From Clostridium sp. DL-VIII (GTDB taxonomy: Bacteria; Bacillota; Clostridia; Clostridiales; Clostridiaceae), in assembly GCF_000230835.1 (NCBI RefSeq), contig NZ_CM001240.1, positions 1,620,501 to 1,684,500 of the forward strand: a DNA stretch of 64,000 bases, written 5' to 3'. Below the pieces are notes generated by a model that was not told where the DNA came from, did no database searches, and saw only the letters and a program-made list of their open reading frames with translations. A program made the position numbers and the translations under genes. Every line of letters begins with the position of its first letter. Position 1 is the stretch's first letter. This document shows, in pieces, positions 16,161 through 25,629 of the stretch.

Positions 16161-17147
16161 TTGAAAGTTGATCGCTTACTTGAAATAATAACAATTCTCT
16201 TAAATAATGAGAAAATAAAAGCTAAATATTTGGCTGAAAAATTCGAAGTATCAATACGTACAATTTATAGAGATATTGAAGATATTTGTAAAGCTGGAGT
16301 ACCAATTATAACTTTTCAAGGTGGAGGCGGTGGAAGCATGGGAATTGGCTGGGAAACAGGCTACTTAACAGGTCTTGCTGATGGTGGAATTGATACACGT
16401 TTTGCTGATTTGATTGTAGGCACCTCAGCTGGATCCCAAGTTGGAGCCGTGATCGCATCAAGAATTTCTTGGAATGATATTTGGGAAAAATTAATAAATC
16501 TAAAATATCAATCGCAGAAAGAGAGTCCTTCGGGAAATCTGGGTTCACTGTTTGAAAAGTATGATGAAATAGCTACTTCCTCTAAGACACCAAAAGAATG
16601 GATTGATAGGATGGGAAAGTTGGCCATTGAATCAAACACCATGGCTGAGAGTGAACAATTATCGCGTATTAGAAATACGATAGGTGACTGTCAATGGGCG
16701 GAGGCTTTGCGTATCGTGGCGGTTGATCTTGTCACATCTCAAAGAGTTGTTTGGGGATCTAACTCTAGCATTGAATTAATTAAAGCTGCATCTGCAAGTT
16801 CTTCTCTCCCAGGAGTATGGCCGCCAACTACTATCTGCTCTCGTAAGTATTTAGATGGTGGAGTTCATTCAATGGAGAACGCTGATATAGCTGAAGGAGC
16901 TAGCAAAGTTCTTATTTTATCGGTGGGGCTTCCAGTACAAACCCCGTTTAAGCTTGAAGACCAAATTCAAAGTTTACAGAAATCTGGTTCTGAAGTTGAA
17001 TTAGTTAAACCTGACAAAAAAATTTATGAAGAATTACAACAACTTGGTGGAAACCCAGTTGATCCTAGAATACGACCTGTAATTGCAGCTTGCGGTCGAG
17101 AACAAGGTTACGAAGATGCAAAGCGTATTGCTAAGTTTTGGGACTAA
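16161..17147 (+). CDS. Chimera: WYL-type helix-turn-helix fused to patatin-like phospholipase
   Basis: The 328-residue product starts at a TTG with GAGGAG ten bases upstream. Residues 1-53 (MKVDRLLEIITILLNNEKIK..., SIRTIYRDIE, CKAGVPIITFQ) are the N-terminal HTH_11 of WYL-family regulators. From residue 54 the sequence is a patatin domain: the glycine-rich oxyanion loop GGGGGSMGIGWETG, the nucleophile elbow GTSAG (Ser89) and the DGG of the Ser-Asp dyad near 231. WYL regulators usually continue past this point with a glycine run and then EGYKLD. Patatins start with a similar glycine run, so the junction lies exactly where the two families share glycine codons. The WYL sensor domain is missing. 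Lipid-hydrolase activity looks possible; DNA-binding regulation of it is speculative. Confidence 0.8.
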   Translation: MKVDRLLEIITILLNNEKIKAKYLAEKFEVSIRTIYRDIEDICKAGVPIITFQGGGGGSMGIGWETGYLTGLADGGIDTRFADLIVGTSAGSQVGAVIASRISWNDIWEKLINLKYQSQKESPSGNLGSLFEKYDEIATSSKTPKEWIDRMGKLAIESNTMAESEQLSRIRNTIGDCQWAEALRIVAVDLVTSQRVVWGSNSSIELIKAASASSSLPGVWPPTTICSRKYLDGGVHSMENADIAEGASKVLILSVGLPVQTPFKLEDQIQSLQKSGSEVELVKPDKKIYEELQQLGGNPVDPRIRPVIAACGREQGYEDAKRIAKFWD

Positions 17148-17370
17148 TCATAGGTTTACTTCAGTTATTGATTGTTGAGTTTATACATTCCTAGAATAGA
17201 ATTGGTTATATAAATTTAATGAAGTGGAATATATTTGAAATGCCATATCCTAGTGGAACATAAAGTATTTCACTTCTGCCATATTACTGTCACAAATCTC
17301 TTGTAATATATAAATATAAAATAGTTAAAACATTATTTATCCCCTATCAAATAAATATTAACCAGTATTT

Positions 17371-17408
17371 AGAATGGTCTATGACACCCTAGTAGATCAT
17401 TCTTTTTT
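17371..17408 (+). terminator. Intrinsic terminator downstream of the patatin chimera
   Basis: AGAATG and TCTA (17371-17381) pair with TAGA and CATTCT (17393-17402), followed by TTTTTT. It lies about 220 bases after the chimera stop. The rest of 17148-17725 holds no gene I can support. Confidence 0.6.
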
Positions 17409-17725
17409 ATTTATAGGTCTAGATGATTTATGGTATATTGAAGCAACAAAAGGGAAATTCACGGTTCTAAATCAGTATGTTTCATTCTTCTTTTACACAA
17501 AAGTTCAGTAAAAGCATTTTCCGCTCTATCTATAGCACATAAAACACACACTTGCTCCTTTGACTACCTTTTAAGATTCTAACTTGTTACATAATGATAT
17601 TCATATAAGAATATGAAGAACTTGTAAATAAATACAGTTATAATATAATAATATGTATAGACAATAGGGAATAGTTAAAAATTATATGATTATAAAAAAT
17701 TATAGATATGGGTAGGAGAAAGTTT

Positions 17726-17905
17726 ATGCAGATTAATTATATGACGCTAATTGTGAATTGGATTAACTTTGGGTTAATAATTTTAATAATAATAGGAATA
17801 TATAAAGGGATAAAAGCATTTAAAAGTTTTATAAAAAGGAATAAACAAATGAATGAAAAACTGGATACAATTTTAGATGAACTAGAAAAAAAAAGAAGTG
17901 AGTAA
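17726..17905 (+). CDS. Small single-span membrane protein
   Basis: The 59-residue protein (MQINYMTLIVNWINFGLIIL...) has one strong N-terminal transmembrane helix around FGLIILIIIGIYKG, then a basic amphipathic tail (KSFIKRNKQMNEKLDTILDEL) likely to form a cytoplasmic coiled coil. The ATG at 17726 lies eight bases after GGAG; an upstream in-frame ATG at 17708 overlaps that site. The layout is common for small clostridial membrane proteins of unknown role. The next gene has the same type of anchor, so they may work together. Confidence 0.55.
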   Translation: MQINYMTLIVNWINFGLIILIIIGIYKGIKAFKSFIKRNKQMNEKLDTILDELEKKRSE

Positions 17906-18017
17906 TATACATAAATCACTTTACTAAATAGCTCATTATTCGGAAGTGAATTTGCGGTAGTTTTTTTAAAAGTATTTGTCGATAGTAAATTAAGAGGAGA
18001 TTAGAAAGGGAAAAGTA

Positions 18018-18305
18018 ATGAATTATATAGTTGCAGTGCTTGCAGGAACAGGAATATTAATGTGGATATTAGGTAGTATTATTAAGATGCGAAGTTATAT
18101 ATCACGTATAAATGCAAATTTGAATAAAATTGCAAAACAAGTTGGAGCGTTTGATACAATAGACGATGAAATAAAAAGTCTTATTCTAGAAGGTAAAAAA
18201 ATTGAAGCAATAAAAAGATATAGATTTGTTACTGGATTTGGATTAAAGGAATCGAAAGAATACGTTGATTCCTTTGATTCGCATAGAATGAATAATATTT
18301 TATAA
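18018..18305 (+). CDS. Membrane-anchored protein with ribosomal L7/L12 C-terminal-like domain
   Basis: The 95-residue protein has an N-terminal membrane helix (IVAVLAGTGILMWILGSII). A linker follows, then a domain resembling the C-terminal domain of ribosomal protein L7/L12: LILEGKKIEAIKRYRFVTGFGLKESKEYVDS, with the typical K-IEAIK-R--TG-GLKE-K--VD pattern. Such small L12-like membrane proteins are widespread in Firmicutes and have no proven function. It follows another small membrane protein and precedes the two-component operon, but 170 bases separate it from the kinase gene. Confidence 0.65.
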   Translation: MNYIVAVLAGTGILMWILGSIIKMRSYISRINANLNKIAKQVGAFDTIDDEIKSLILEGKKIEAIKRYRFVTGFGLKESKEYVDSFDSHRMNNIL

Positions 18306-18471
18306 TAGAATATGTATAGTGATGCATAATGGTAAGTTGTTGTGAAGAAATTATTATAAAAAGTGGTATAAACTAGTTATTAAGATTGAAATGATTATAA
18401 AGCTAATTTAAAAAATCATATGATTATTCAATTTCTTGATTGACAGAAAAATTAGGAGGACAAACTATAAT

Positions 18472-19926
18472 ATGATGATAAAAAAACGCCTTGCAATATC
18501 AAATCTTATTATGCTAGTGGTTCCAGCAATATTAATAGTAGTAATTGCAGCTGGTGTACTAGAGGGATTTACAGAGCTATATGGTAGGAAAATAAAAGTT
18601 TTTGAACAGGATAGCGGGATTTCTGATATACAAAAGATTGTGTATACATATGGTAAAGATATAAAGACAAATCATGTAAAGCTTGAAGAATATAATAAAG
18701 CAGAACAAGATTTAAATAGTGAAGGTTATAATTTATTGCTGACTAGTAATGGAGATGTAGTATTTTCCAATATAACTGATGAGGATAAAAATGCTATGTC
18801 TAACATCGAAAAGGATGTTCTAACATCGGCGGATTCAATAGTGCTTGAAGTTAATTCGGTTAGTTTAGTTAAATATGCTTTTGTTAATGATGGAGATTCT
18901 ATTAGTATTATAGCTGTTAAGTCAAATAATAATTTGACAAGCAGGCAGCGTATGAGAGCAGAAGCGAGAACTTTTTTAGCTAGTTATATGGGAATTGTAT
19001 TAATAGTAGCTTTGTTTATAATAATGATGATTAATGGTATATTATCATCACGTGTAGCTAAAAGTCTGATAAAGCCGTTAGAGTTATTGAGTTATGGGGC
19101 AGGACAGATAGAAGAAGGTAATCTTGATTTTAAAATGAATTATGAAGGTACAGACGAATTTGCAAAGGTATGTGCTGATTTTAATAAAATGAGAATCAGG
19201 CTTCAGGAATCAATTGATATGCAGTTAAAATATGAGCAAAATAGAAAAGAACTGGTTGCAGGAATATCTCACGATTTAAGGACACCATTAACAACAATTA
19301 AAGGATATTCAAAAGGATTAAAGGATGGAATTGCAAATACAGATGAAAAGCGTTGGCGATATTATGAAGTTTTATATAATAAAGCCTGTGATATGGATAT
19401 GTTAGTTGATAAGTTATTCTTCTTTTCAAAATTAGATACAGGAAAGTTTCCATTTAACTTTGAAAATATAAATTGTAATAAATTCTTTTACGATTTCTTC
19501 AAAAATGCAGCGGTGGAGTTTAAAGGAAGTGGAATTAATTTATCGTATAAAAGCACCTGCCATGATGACATTATAATTAATATGGATTTTGAAGAAATCC
19601 GCAGGGTTCTTATGAATGTACTTGAAAATAGTGCAAAATATAAGGTTGAAGAATATGGAAGTGTCGACATTACAATAGATGAAAAAGAAGATAGCATTGT
19701 TTTAAAAATTAAGGACGATGGACCAGGAGTTTTAGAAGAAAATCTTCCGCGGTTATTTAATAGTTTTTACAGAGAAGATCCATCAAGAGCTAATTCTAGT
19801 GAAGGCAGCGGACTTGGCCTTTCAATATGTGAATATATAGTAAAGGCACATAAAGGCACAATTACTGCTAGAAATATGAATGGACTTGCTATTATCATAA
19901 CTTTACCAATCTTTAAGCGAAACTAA
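18472..19926 (+). CDS. Sensor histidine kinase (OmpR-partner type)
   Basis: The 484-residue kinase has a membrane helix at about 10-30 (LIMLVVPAILIVVIAAGVL), an extracytoplasmic sensor of about 140 residues, and a second helix (YMGIVLIVALFIIMMINGIL). HAMP (RVAKSLIKPLELLS...), HisKA with the phospho-acceptor His (VAGISHDLRTPLTTIKGYS) and the HATPase follow, with N box LENSAKY, G1 DDGPGV and G2 GSGLGLSI. All catalytic motifs are intact. The start is the ATG at 18472 after AGGAGG; an in-frame TTG at 18436 lies upstream of that site. The response regulator begins 69 bases downstream. The nearby efflux operon makes sensing of a drug or envelope stress plausible, by inference. Confidence 0.9.
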   Translation: MMIKKRLAISNLIMLVVPAILIVVIAAGVLEGFTELYGRKIKVFEQDSGISDIQKIVYTYGKDIKTNHVKLEEYNKAEQDLNSEGYNLLLTSNGDVVFSNITDEDKNAMSNIEKDVLTSADSIVLEVNSVSLVKYAFVNDGDSISIIAVKSNNNLTSRQRMRAEARTFLASYMGIVLIVALFIIMMINGILSSRVAKSLIKPLELLSYGAGQIEEGNLDFKMNYEGTDEFAKVCADFNKMRIRLQESIDMQLKYEQNRKELVAGISHDLRTPLTTIKGYSKGLKDGIANTDEKRWRYYEVLYNKACDMDMLVDKLFFFSKLDTGKFPFNFENINCNKFFYDFFKNAAVEFKGSGINLSYKSTCHDDIIINMDFEEIRRVLMNVLENSAKYKVEEYGSVDITIDEKEDSIVLKIKDDGPGVLEENLPRLFNSFYREDPSRANSSEGSGLGLSICEYIVKAHKGTITARNMNGLAIIITLPIFKRN

Positions 19927-19994
19927 CTTATGTTACTAAAATATTGTATAATGTATTAAAACTAAATATATTAGTTATAATGGGAGAAGAGAAA

Positions 19995-20693
19995 ATGCGA
20001 AGGATATTGATTGTAGAAGATGATAAACTCATTGCAGAGTTAGAAAGGGATTATCTTGAGGCTAACGGATTTGAAACTGAAATTGCAGGTAATGGAGATA
20101 TAGGATTAGAACTTGCCTTGAATAAGGAATTTGATTTAATACTACTTGATTTAATGCTGCCAAGTAAAGATGGATTTCAACTATGCACGGAGATAAGAAA
20201 CAATAAAGAGATACCAATACTCATGATTACAGCTAAAAAGGATTCAGTAGATAAAATTAGAGGTCTGGGACTTGGAGCTGATGATTATATTGTCAAGCCT
20301 TTTGATCCTAGTGAACTTGTTGCTAGAGTGAATGCGCATATTTCTAGATATGATAGATTAACATCAATTGAAAAAAAGAAGAAACTAGGACAGGGGGCTA
20401 TGAATTTTGGAAGGCTAAAGATATTTATCAAAGAACGAAGGGTGTATATCAATGATATAGAAGTTAAATTTGCTAATAAAGAATTTGAGCTTCTTTTATT
20501 CTTAGCTACTAATCCTAATATTGTATTTTCCAAAACAGTATTACTAGATAGGATTTGGGGGATGGATTCTTTTGCAGATGTTGCAACAGTTACAGTACAT
20601 ATCAATAGAATAAGAGATAAAATTGAAGAAGACAGTAGTAATCCTAAATTTGTAGAAACTGTATGGGGGGCAGGTTATAGATTTAAAGCATAA
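19995..20693 (+). CDS. OmpR/PhoB-family response regulator
   Basis: The 232-residue regulator has a receiver domain with the acidic pair in IVEDDK, the phospho-acceptor Asp in DLILLDLMLP, the conserved Thr in ILMITAKKD, and Lys in DDYIVKPFD. A winged-helix effector follows, with KEFELLLFLATNPNIVFSKT and VTVHINRIRDKI. The start at 19995 follows GGGAGAAGAG; the frame also extends upstream to 19944 without a ribosome binding site. It is the partner of the upstream kinase and ends at a terminator (20757). It may control the efflux genes that start at 20987. Confidence 0.92.
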   Translation: MRRILIVEDDKLIAELERDYLEANGFETEIAGNGDIGLELALNKEFDLILLDLMLPSKDGFQLCTEIRNNKEIPILMITAKKDSVDKIRGLGLGADDYIVKPFDPSELVARVNAHISRYDRLTSIEKKKKLGQGAMNFGRLKIFIKERRVYINDIEVKFANKEFELLLFLATNPNIVFSKTVLLDRIWGMDSFADVATVTVHINRIRDKIEEDSSNPKFVETVWGAGYRFKA

Positions 20694-20756
20694 ATAATCA
20701 ATATTTATTCAATCTATTATTGTAGTCTATCTAGAAATTTTCTTAACAATTTAACG

Positions 20757-20810
20757 AAGTTCGTACGTTTTAGCTATAGTTTTTTAGTTAAAATATACGA
20801 ACTTTATTTA
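20757..20810 (+). terminator. Terminator after the two-component operon
   Basis: AAGTTCGTA (20757-20765) pairs with TACGAACTT (20796-20804), with inner TTTTA/TAAAA pairing, then TTATTTATT. It separates the regulator from the efflux operon. Confidence 0.65.
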
Positions 20811-20986
20811 TTATTCCTCTAATTATATTTTGTTTAAAATATAATTAAAGTTTAGAAATTATTTATATATGTATGTAAAAATATTCATAGATATCCAAGC
20901 AATAATATATGTTTCTTTATTTAATAAAATATTAATTTGATAAGAAAAGTAAATTAACAGTTGATGTTACAAATGGGAGGATGGCA

Positions 20987-22285
20987 ATGAAAAATGTAAA
21001 AAAAATAGTTATATATGCTGTAATAATTGCAGTTGTAGTAGGTGGGGTAGTGGTGGCTAGAACTAAGCTATCAGCAAGTTCAAAAGGCAAGACGACTCAA
21101 GTTACAGTAAGTAAAACTTCAGTAGAAGTTCAGACTGCTAAGACAACAGAAAAAAATGCGGGAGATACATATAAAGCTACTTTAGAAGCTTATCAGCAAG
21201 GAACAGTAACAAGTAAGCTTGCAGCAAAGATTGTTTCAGTATCAGTTGAAGATGGACAATATGTAAATGCAGGTGATACTATAGCAACTTTAGATGACCA
21301 GGATACACAAAATAATATAAAAACCGCGCAAGCTTCAATAGCTGTAAATGAAAAACAGGAACAGGCATCAGAACAGTCATTAAATTCAGCACAAGTAGCT
21401 CTAGAAAAATTGAAAATTAATGTAGATGATGCTCAGAGTAATTATGACAGACAAAAAACTCTTTTTGATAACAAAGCTATATCACAGACAGATCTTGAAA
21501 CAGCAGAAAAAACTTTAAATTCTGCTAAAGCTGATTATGATTCTGGAAATGCAAGTATTCAGACAGCGCAAGCAAATATTGAAACAGCGAAAGCCAATAT
21601 ACAAGCACAGCAGGTAACGCTAGAAAAGTATCAAAGCGATTTAGCTAATACAGTAATTAAGGCACCAATAAGTGGTGCAATAAGTGGTAAAAATATGAAT
21701 GTTGGACAAATGGCAGCAACGGGTACAGCCCTTGCAACTGTTAATGATATATCATCTGTATATGCAACAATTCAGGTACCACAAGAAAAAATAAGTAGTG
21801 TGAAAATAGGACAAGCAGCTACAGTTACAGTTGATGGAAGCGATCAAACATATAATGGAACAATACAGACTATGGATGCTGCAGCAGATACAACTTCAAG
21901 AGTTTTCAATGTTAAAGTTAAAATAGATAATAGTGATAAATCTTTATTACCAGGTATTTATGGAAAAGTAACCTTAGTTAGTGAACAAACTACTGATGTA
22001 ATTACTGTACCAGTAAATGCATTGGTTGGAAATGAAGGAGATTATTCAGTATTTATAAATGATAATGGAACAGCTAAGAAAACAAAGGTAACTATTGGAG
22101 AAACTGATGATAATAATGTAGAGATAACATCTGGTATAAACGACGGTGATCAAATAATCACTTCAAATACAAGTACACTACAAGATGGAAATGAAGTAGA
22201 TGCAGTGGTTAAACAAGATAGTGATACAACAGATGATACATCTGCTAAACAAGATGGTGGTGCCGATGACACAGCTTCTAAGTAG
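20987..22285 (+). CDS. RND efflux periplasmic-adaptor-type subunit (HlyD/MFP family)
   Basis: The 432-residue protein has an N-terminal signal or membrane anchor (KKIVIYAVIIAVVVGGVVVAR). A lipoyl half-motif (VTSKLAAKIVSVSVEDGQYVNAGD) is followed by a long helical hairpin rich in Gln, Ala and Asn (about 100-215), the second lipoyl half (VIKAPISGAISGKNMNVGQM), and the beta-barrel and membrane-proximal domains. The C-terminus is Asp/Thr-rich and probably disordered. The start at 20987 is six bases after GGGAGG; the ATG at 20981 abuts it. It is the adaptor for the RND pump encoded 12 bases downstream. Confidence 0.9.
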   Translation: MKNVKKIVIYAVIIAVVVGGVVVARTKLSASSKGKTTQVTVSKTSVEVQTAKTTEKNAGDTYKATLEAYQQGTVTSKLAAKIVSVSVEDGQYVNAGDTIATLDDQDTQNNIKTAQASIAVNEKQEQASEQSLNSAQVALEKLKINVDDAQSNYDRQKTLFDNKAISQTDLETAEKTLNSAKADYDSGNASIQTAQANIETAKANIQAQQVTLEKYQSDLANTVIKAPISGAISGKNMNVGQMAATGTALATVNDISSVYATIQVPQEKISSVKIGQAATVTVDGSDQTYNGTIQTMDAAADTTSRVFNVKVKIDNSDKSLLPGIYGKVTLVSEQTTDVITVPVNALVGNEGDYSVFINDNGTAKKTKVTIGETDDNNVEITSGINDGDQIITSNTSTLQDGNEVDAVVKQDSDTTDDTSAKQDGGADDTASK

Positions 22286-22297
22286 GAGGGACAATAG

Positions 22298-25200
22298 ATG
22301 AAGGTAGCAAATGTTAGTATTAAAAGGCCAGTATTTATAACAGTTATTATGTTAGTCATGGCTATTGTAGGTATGACATGTTATGAAAGATTAGTAGTTA
22401 ATGATATGCCAGAAGCAGAAAATGCTACGGTTTCAGTTTCAATCACAGAGACCGGAGCATCTCCGGAAGATATGGAAACTAATATAACAAAATCAGTAGA
22501 AGATGCAGTTGGAGAAATTTCAGGAGTCAGTCACATAACCTCCAACATAACTGAAGGAAGCTCCAGGACCATGATACAATTTGACCTGGATAAAGATCCA
22601 GAAGTTGCAGCACAAGAAGTTAGAGATAAGGTTTCAAGTTTAAGAGGATTGCCAAGCGATATAGATACACCTATTATTTCTAAATTTGACTCATCGGCAT
22701 CATCAATTTTATCAGTTGCTGTTTATGGTTTAGATGATAATAAGCAATTATCAGATGTCGTTGATACAATTGAAAAGAAGTTGTATACAGTATCTGGTAT
22801 AGGAGCAGTAAATATATCTGGTGAGGATACAAGAGAAATTCATATAAAATTAGATAATAATAAGTTATTACAATATGGTCTCACAACAACTGATGTGACA
22901 AACGCAATTAAAAAAGATAATGTTGATCAGTCAACTGGAAAAATTAGTGATAAGGATAATGAGATCTCTCTTAAAATAAGCAGTAAGATAACAAAAGTTG
23001 ATGATTTTAAAAATATTTTAATAGCTAATAGAAATGGTACAGAAATCAGAGTAAAAGATATTGCAGATGTTGAGGATGGAGTTGCAGATAGAAGCAGTTA
23101 CGCTTATTATGATGGAAAACCAGCAATTGGTATTGATATAGTGAAGCAATCTGGTTCTAACACTGTTCAATTGGCGGATGATGTTAAAAAGACTTTAAAC
23201 AAACTTAAATCCACTTTGCCTAAAGGTGTGCATGTTGACGTTGTTAGCGATGATTCAATATCAATACAAAGTACAATAGATAGTGTTTTAGAAACCATGC
23301 GAGATGGATGTATATTAGCAGTTATAATTGTATTCTTATTCTTAAATGAGTGGGAGAGTACCCTTATAAGTGCAATTTCACTTTCAATATCAATTATAAC
23401 TACTTTTATTTGTATGAAAGTTCAGGCTTTTTCACTAAATACAATGACGTTAATGGCATTATCAGTAGCAGTAGGACTTTTAATTGATGATGCTATAGTT
23501 GTTATAGAAAATATTGTACGGCATCTGCATATGGGTAAATCTCCAAGGGAGGCAGCTAGAGATGCTACCTCGGAAATTGGATTTGCCGTAATAGCAACAA
23601 CTTCAGCTGTTATCTCGGTATTCTTACCAGTATCAATGGTAACGGGAACAATTGGAAGATACTTTTTCCAATTTGGGCTTACAGTTGTTTTTAGTATGGC
23701 AGTTTCACTACTTGTGTCCTTTACACTTGTACCCATGATGTCATCTAAAATGCTCAGAATAAAAAAGAAGAAGAAAGAAAATATTCTTGGTAAATTCTTT
23801 AAGGGATTTAATAAGAAATTTGATTCTTTAGCTCATGGATATTCAAAGCTTTTGGTTATTTCGCTTCACAATAGATTAATAATCATAGTTATTGCAATAG
23901 CTATGTTTGTAGCTAGTACTACACTTATCTCGGCACTTGGCTTTACTATGATGCCTTCAACGGATAATAATCAGGTAACTGTAAGTACAAGTTTTGATTC
24001 TGGAATAACCTTGGATAATGCATCAGAAAAAGTTAAACAGATTGAAGCTATTATTAACAAGAATCCAGAAGTACAAGGACTGTATACTACAGTATCAAAA
24101 AGTAGTTCAACAGTCAAAATAGAATTAGTAGATAAAAACAGCCGTAAGGAAAATTCAAGAACCTTTGCAGGAAATCTTAGTAGACAGTTACAAGGAATTC
24201 CTGGAACTCAGGTATCAGTAGCAGCTGCTTCAATGGCAAGTGGTGGAAGAACCTCTAAAGATGCAACTTTTGAACTTATTGGCGAAAATAGAGAAGAAGT
24301 TCAAGCTTTTGGTGAAAAGGTAAAAGAAGAACTGGCTAAAGAGTCAGGAGTAAGAGAAATAAGTACTAATGATAAATCAGGTCTTCCAGAAATAGAGTTA
24401 ACAGTAGATCGTGATAAAGCAGCAGATTTAGGAGTTAGCAGCTCAGATGTTGCAAGTACCTTAAAGACTTTATTTAATGGAACAACTGTAACTAAGTACG
24501 ATGATGGAAAAAATATGGATGATGTAGTGTTGTACTTACAAAATGATCAACGTTCAAGCCTTGATAGTCTTAAGCAAATTTATGTTTCTGGCACAAATAA
24601 TAAGATGATTCCTTTATCAGAAGTGACTAAACAAGTTTTTTCAACAGCTTCAGCACAATTAACGAGGTATGACAGGCAGGCAGAATTGCAGATTTCTTGT
24701 AATATTTCAGGAGCAGCTTCAGGTACCTTTATGAATTCATTTATGAAAAAGATTCAAACTCAAATGGATAAGCCAGAAGACATTTCAGTATCTTTAGGAG
24801 GAACAGCTGGTTCTATGACTAGCAGTCTTGGCAGTTTAGAACAAGCAATGGCTATGGCAGCTTTATTCTTATACCTAGTTATGGCGGCACAATTTGAAAG
24901 CTTTGTTGATCCTATATCAATATTGTTTGCTTTGCCACTTGCAATTATTGGAGCTGTTTTAGGTTTATTTATTTGCAAAACTCAGTTAAGTTTAATGTCT
25001 ATAATTGGTATAATAATGCTTATGGGCTTAGTTGCCAAGAATGGAATACTTCTTATAGATGCTGCAAAACAAAAAATTGAGGAGGGCATGGAAAGAGAAG
25101 AGGCTATAAAACATGCTGGATTAATAAGGTTACGTCCAATCGTTATGACAACCTTGGCTATGATATTTGGTATGATTCCTTTAGCTGTATCTAATGGTAT

Positions 25201-25393
25201 GGGATCTGAAATGCGTGCCCCAATGGCAGAGGCAGTAATTGGAGGATTGGTTACTTCTACAATTTTAACTTTATTTGTAGTACCAATTATGTATACAGTC
25301 TTTAATGATGTACAGAATATGTTTAATAAAAAAATTCATAACAAAAAGTTCTCAGAAGATGAAGAAAGCAGGGATGAAAATTTAAGTTTATAA
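22298..25393 (+). CDS. RND-family efflux transporter (AcrB/SwrC type)
   Basis: The 1031-residue protein has full RND length: TM1 (ITVIMLVMAIVGM), a large extracytoplasmic loop with porter motifs (TGASPEDMET, DKVSSLRGLPSDI), and TM2-6 with proton-relay aspartates in AVGLLIDDAIVVIENI. A second large loop and TM8-12 follow, with AAQFESFVDPISILFALPLA, GIIMLMGLVAKNGILLIDAA and RLRPIVMTTLAMIFGMIPLA. It exports drugs, detergents or lipopeptides using the proton gradient. In Gram-positives it works with the adaptor and without an outer-membrane channel. It is co-transcribed with the adaptor, followed by a terminator at 25413, and plausibly regulated by the upstream two-component system. Confidence 0.92.
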   Translation: MKVANVSIKRPVFITVIMLVMAIVGMTCYERLVVNDMPEAENATVSVSITETGASPEDMETNITKSVEDAVGEISGVSHITSNITEGSSRTMIQFDLDKDPEVAAQEVRDKVSSLRGLPSDIDTPIISKFDSSASSILSVAVYGLDDNKQLSDVVDTIEKKLYTVSGIGAVNISGEDTREIHIKLDNNKLLQYGLTTTDVTNAIKKDNVDQSTGKISDKDNEISLKISSKITKVDDFKNILIANRNGTEIRVKDIADVEDGVADRSSYAYYDGKPAIGIDIVKQSGSNTVQLADDVKKTLNKLKSTLPKGVHVDVVSDDSISIQSTIDSVLETMRDGCILAVIIVFLFLNEWESTLISAISLSISIITTFICMKVQAFSLNTMTLMALSVAVGLLIDDAIVVIENIVRHLHMGKSPREAARDATSEIGFAVIATTSAVISVFLPVSMVTGTIGRYFFQFGLTVVFSMAVSLLVSFTLVPMMSSKMLRIKKKKKENILGKFFKGFNKKFDSLAHGYSKLLVISLHNRLIIIVIAIAMFVASTTLISALGFTMMPSTDNNQVTVSTSFDSGITLDNASEKVKQIEAIINKNPEVQGLYTTVSKSSSTVKIELVDKNSRKENSRTFAGNLSRQLQGIPGTQVSVAAASMASGGRTSKDATFELIGENREEVQAFGEKVKEELAKESGVREISTNDKSGLPEIELTVDRDKAADLGVSSSDVASTLKTLFNGTTVTKYDDGKNMDDVVLYLQNDQRSSLDSLKQIYVSGTNNKMIPLSEVTKQVFSTASAQLTRYDRQAELQISCNISGAASGTFMNSFMKKIQTQMDKPEDISVSLGGTAGSMTSSLGSLEQAMAMAALFLYLVMAAQFESFVDPISILFALPLAIIGAVLGLFICKTQLSLMSIIGIIMLMGLVAKNGILLIDAAKQKIEEGMEREEAIKHAGLIRLRPIVMTTLAMIFGMIPLAVSNGMGSEMRAPMAEAVIGGLVTSTILTLFVVPIMYTVFNDVQNMFNKKIHNKKFSEDEESRDENLSL

Positions 25394-25412
25394 ATAGATA
25401 CGGAGTAGAGAA

Positions 25413-25446
25413 AAGATTATCTAAGATTTTAGATAGTCTTTTTTTT
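25413..25446 (+). terminator. Terminator after the efflux operon
   Basis: AAGATTATCTAA (25413-25424) pairs with TTAGATAGTCTT (25429-25440) with one mismatch, followed by a T run to 25446. Confidence 0.75.
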
Positions 25447-25629
25447 GCTTAAGATAAAAATTTTATAAAGAATAAAGTATGTTAATTATAGGATTATATG
25501 TACTGATGTGAGATAAATTTACAAAACTCCTTAGAAGTATTTATTCTGTATATTAAATTTAATCATCAAATAAACAAAATAAAAATATATATAATATTAA
25601 ACGAGTGTGAGTAATATTAGGAGTTAAAT

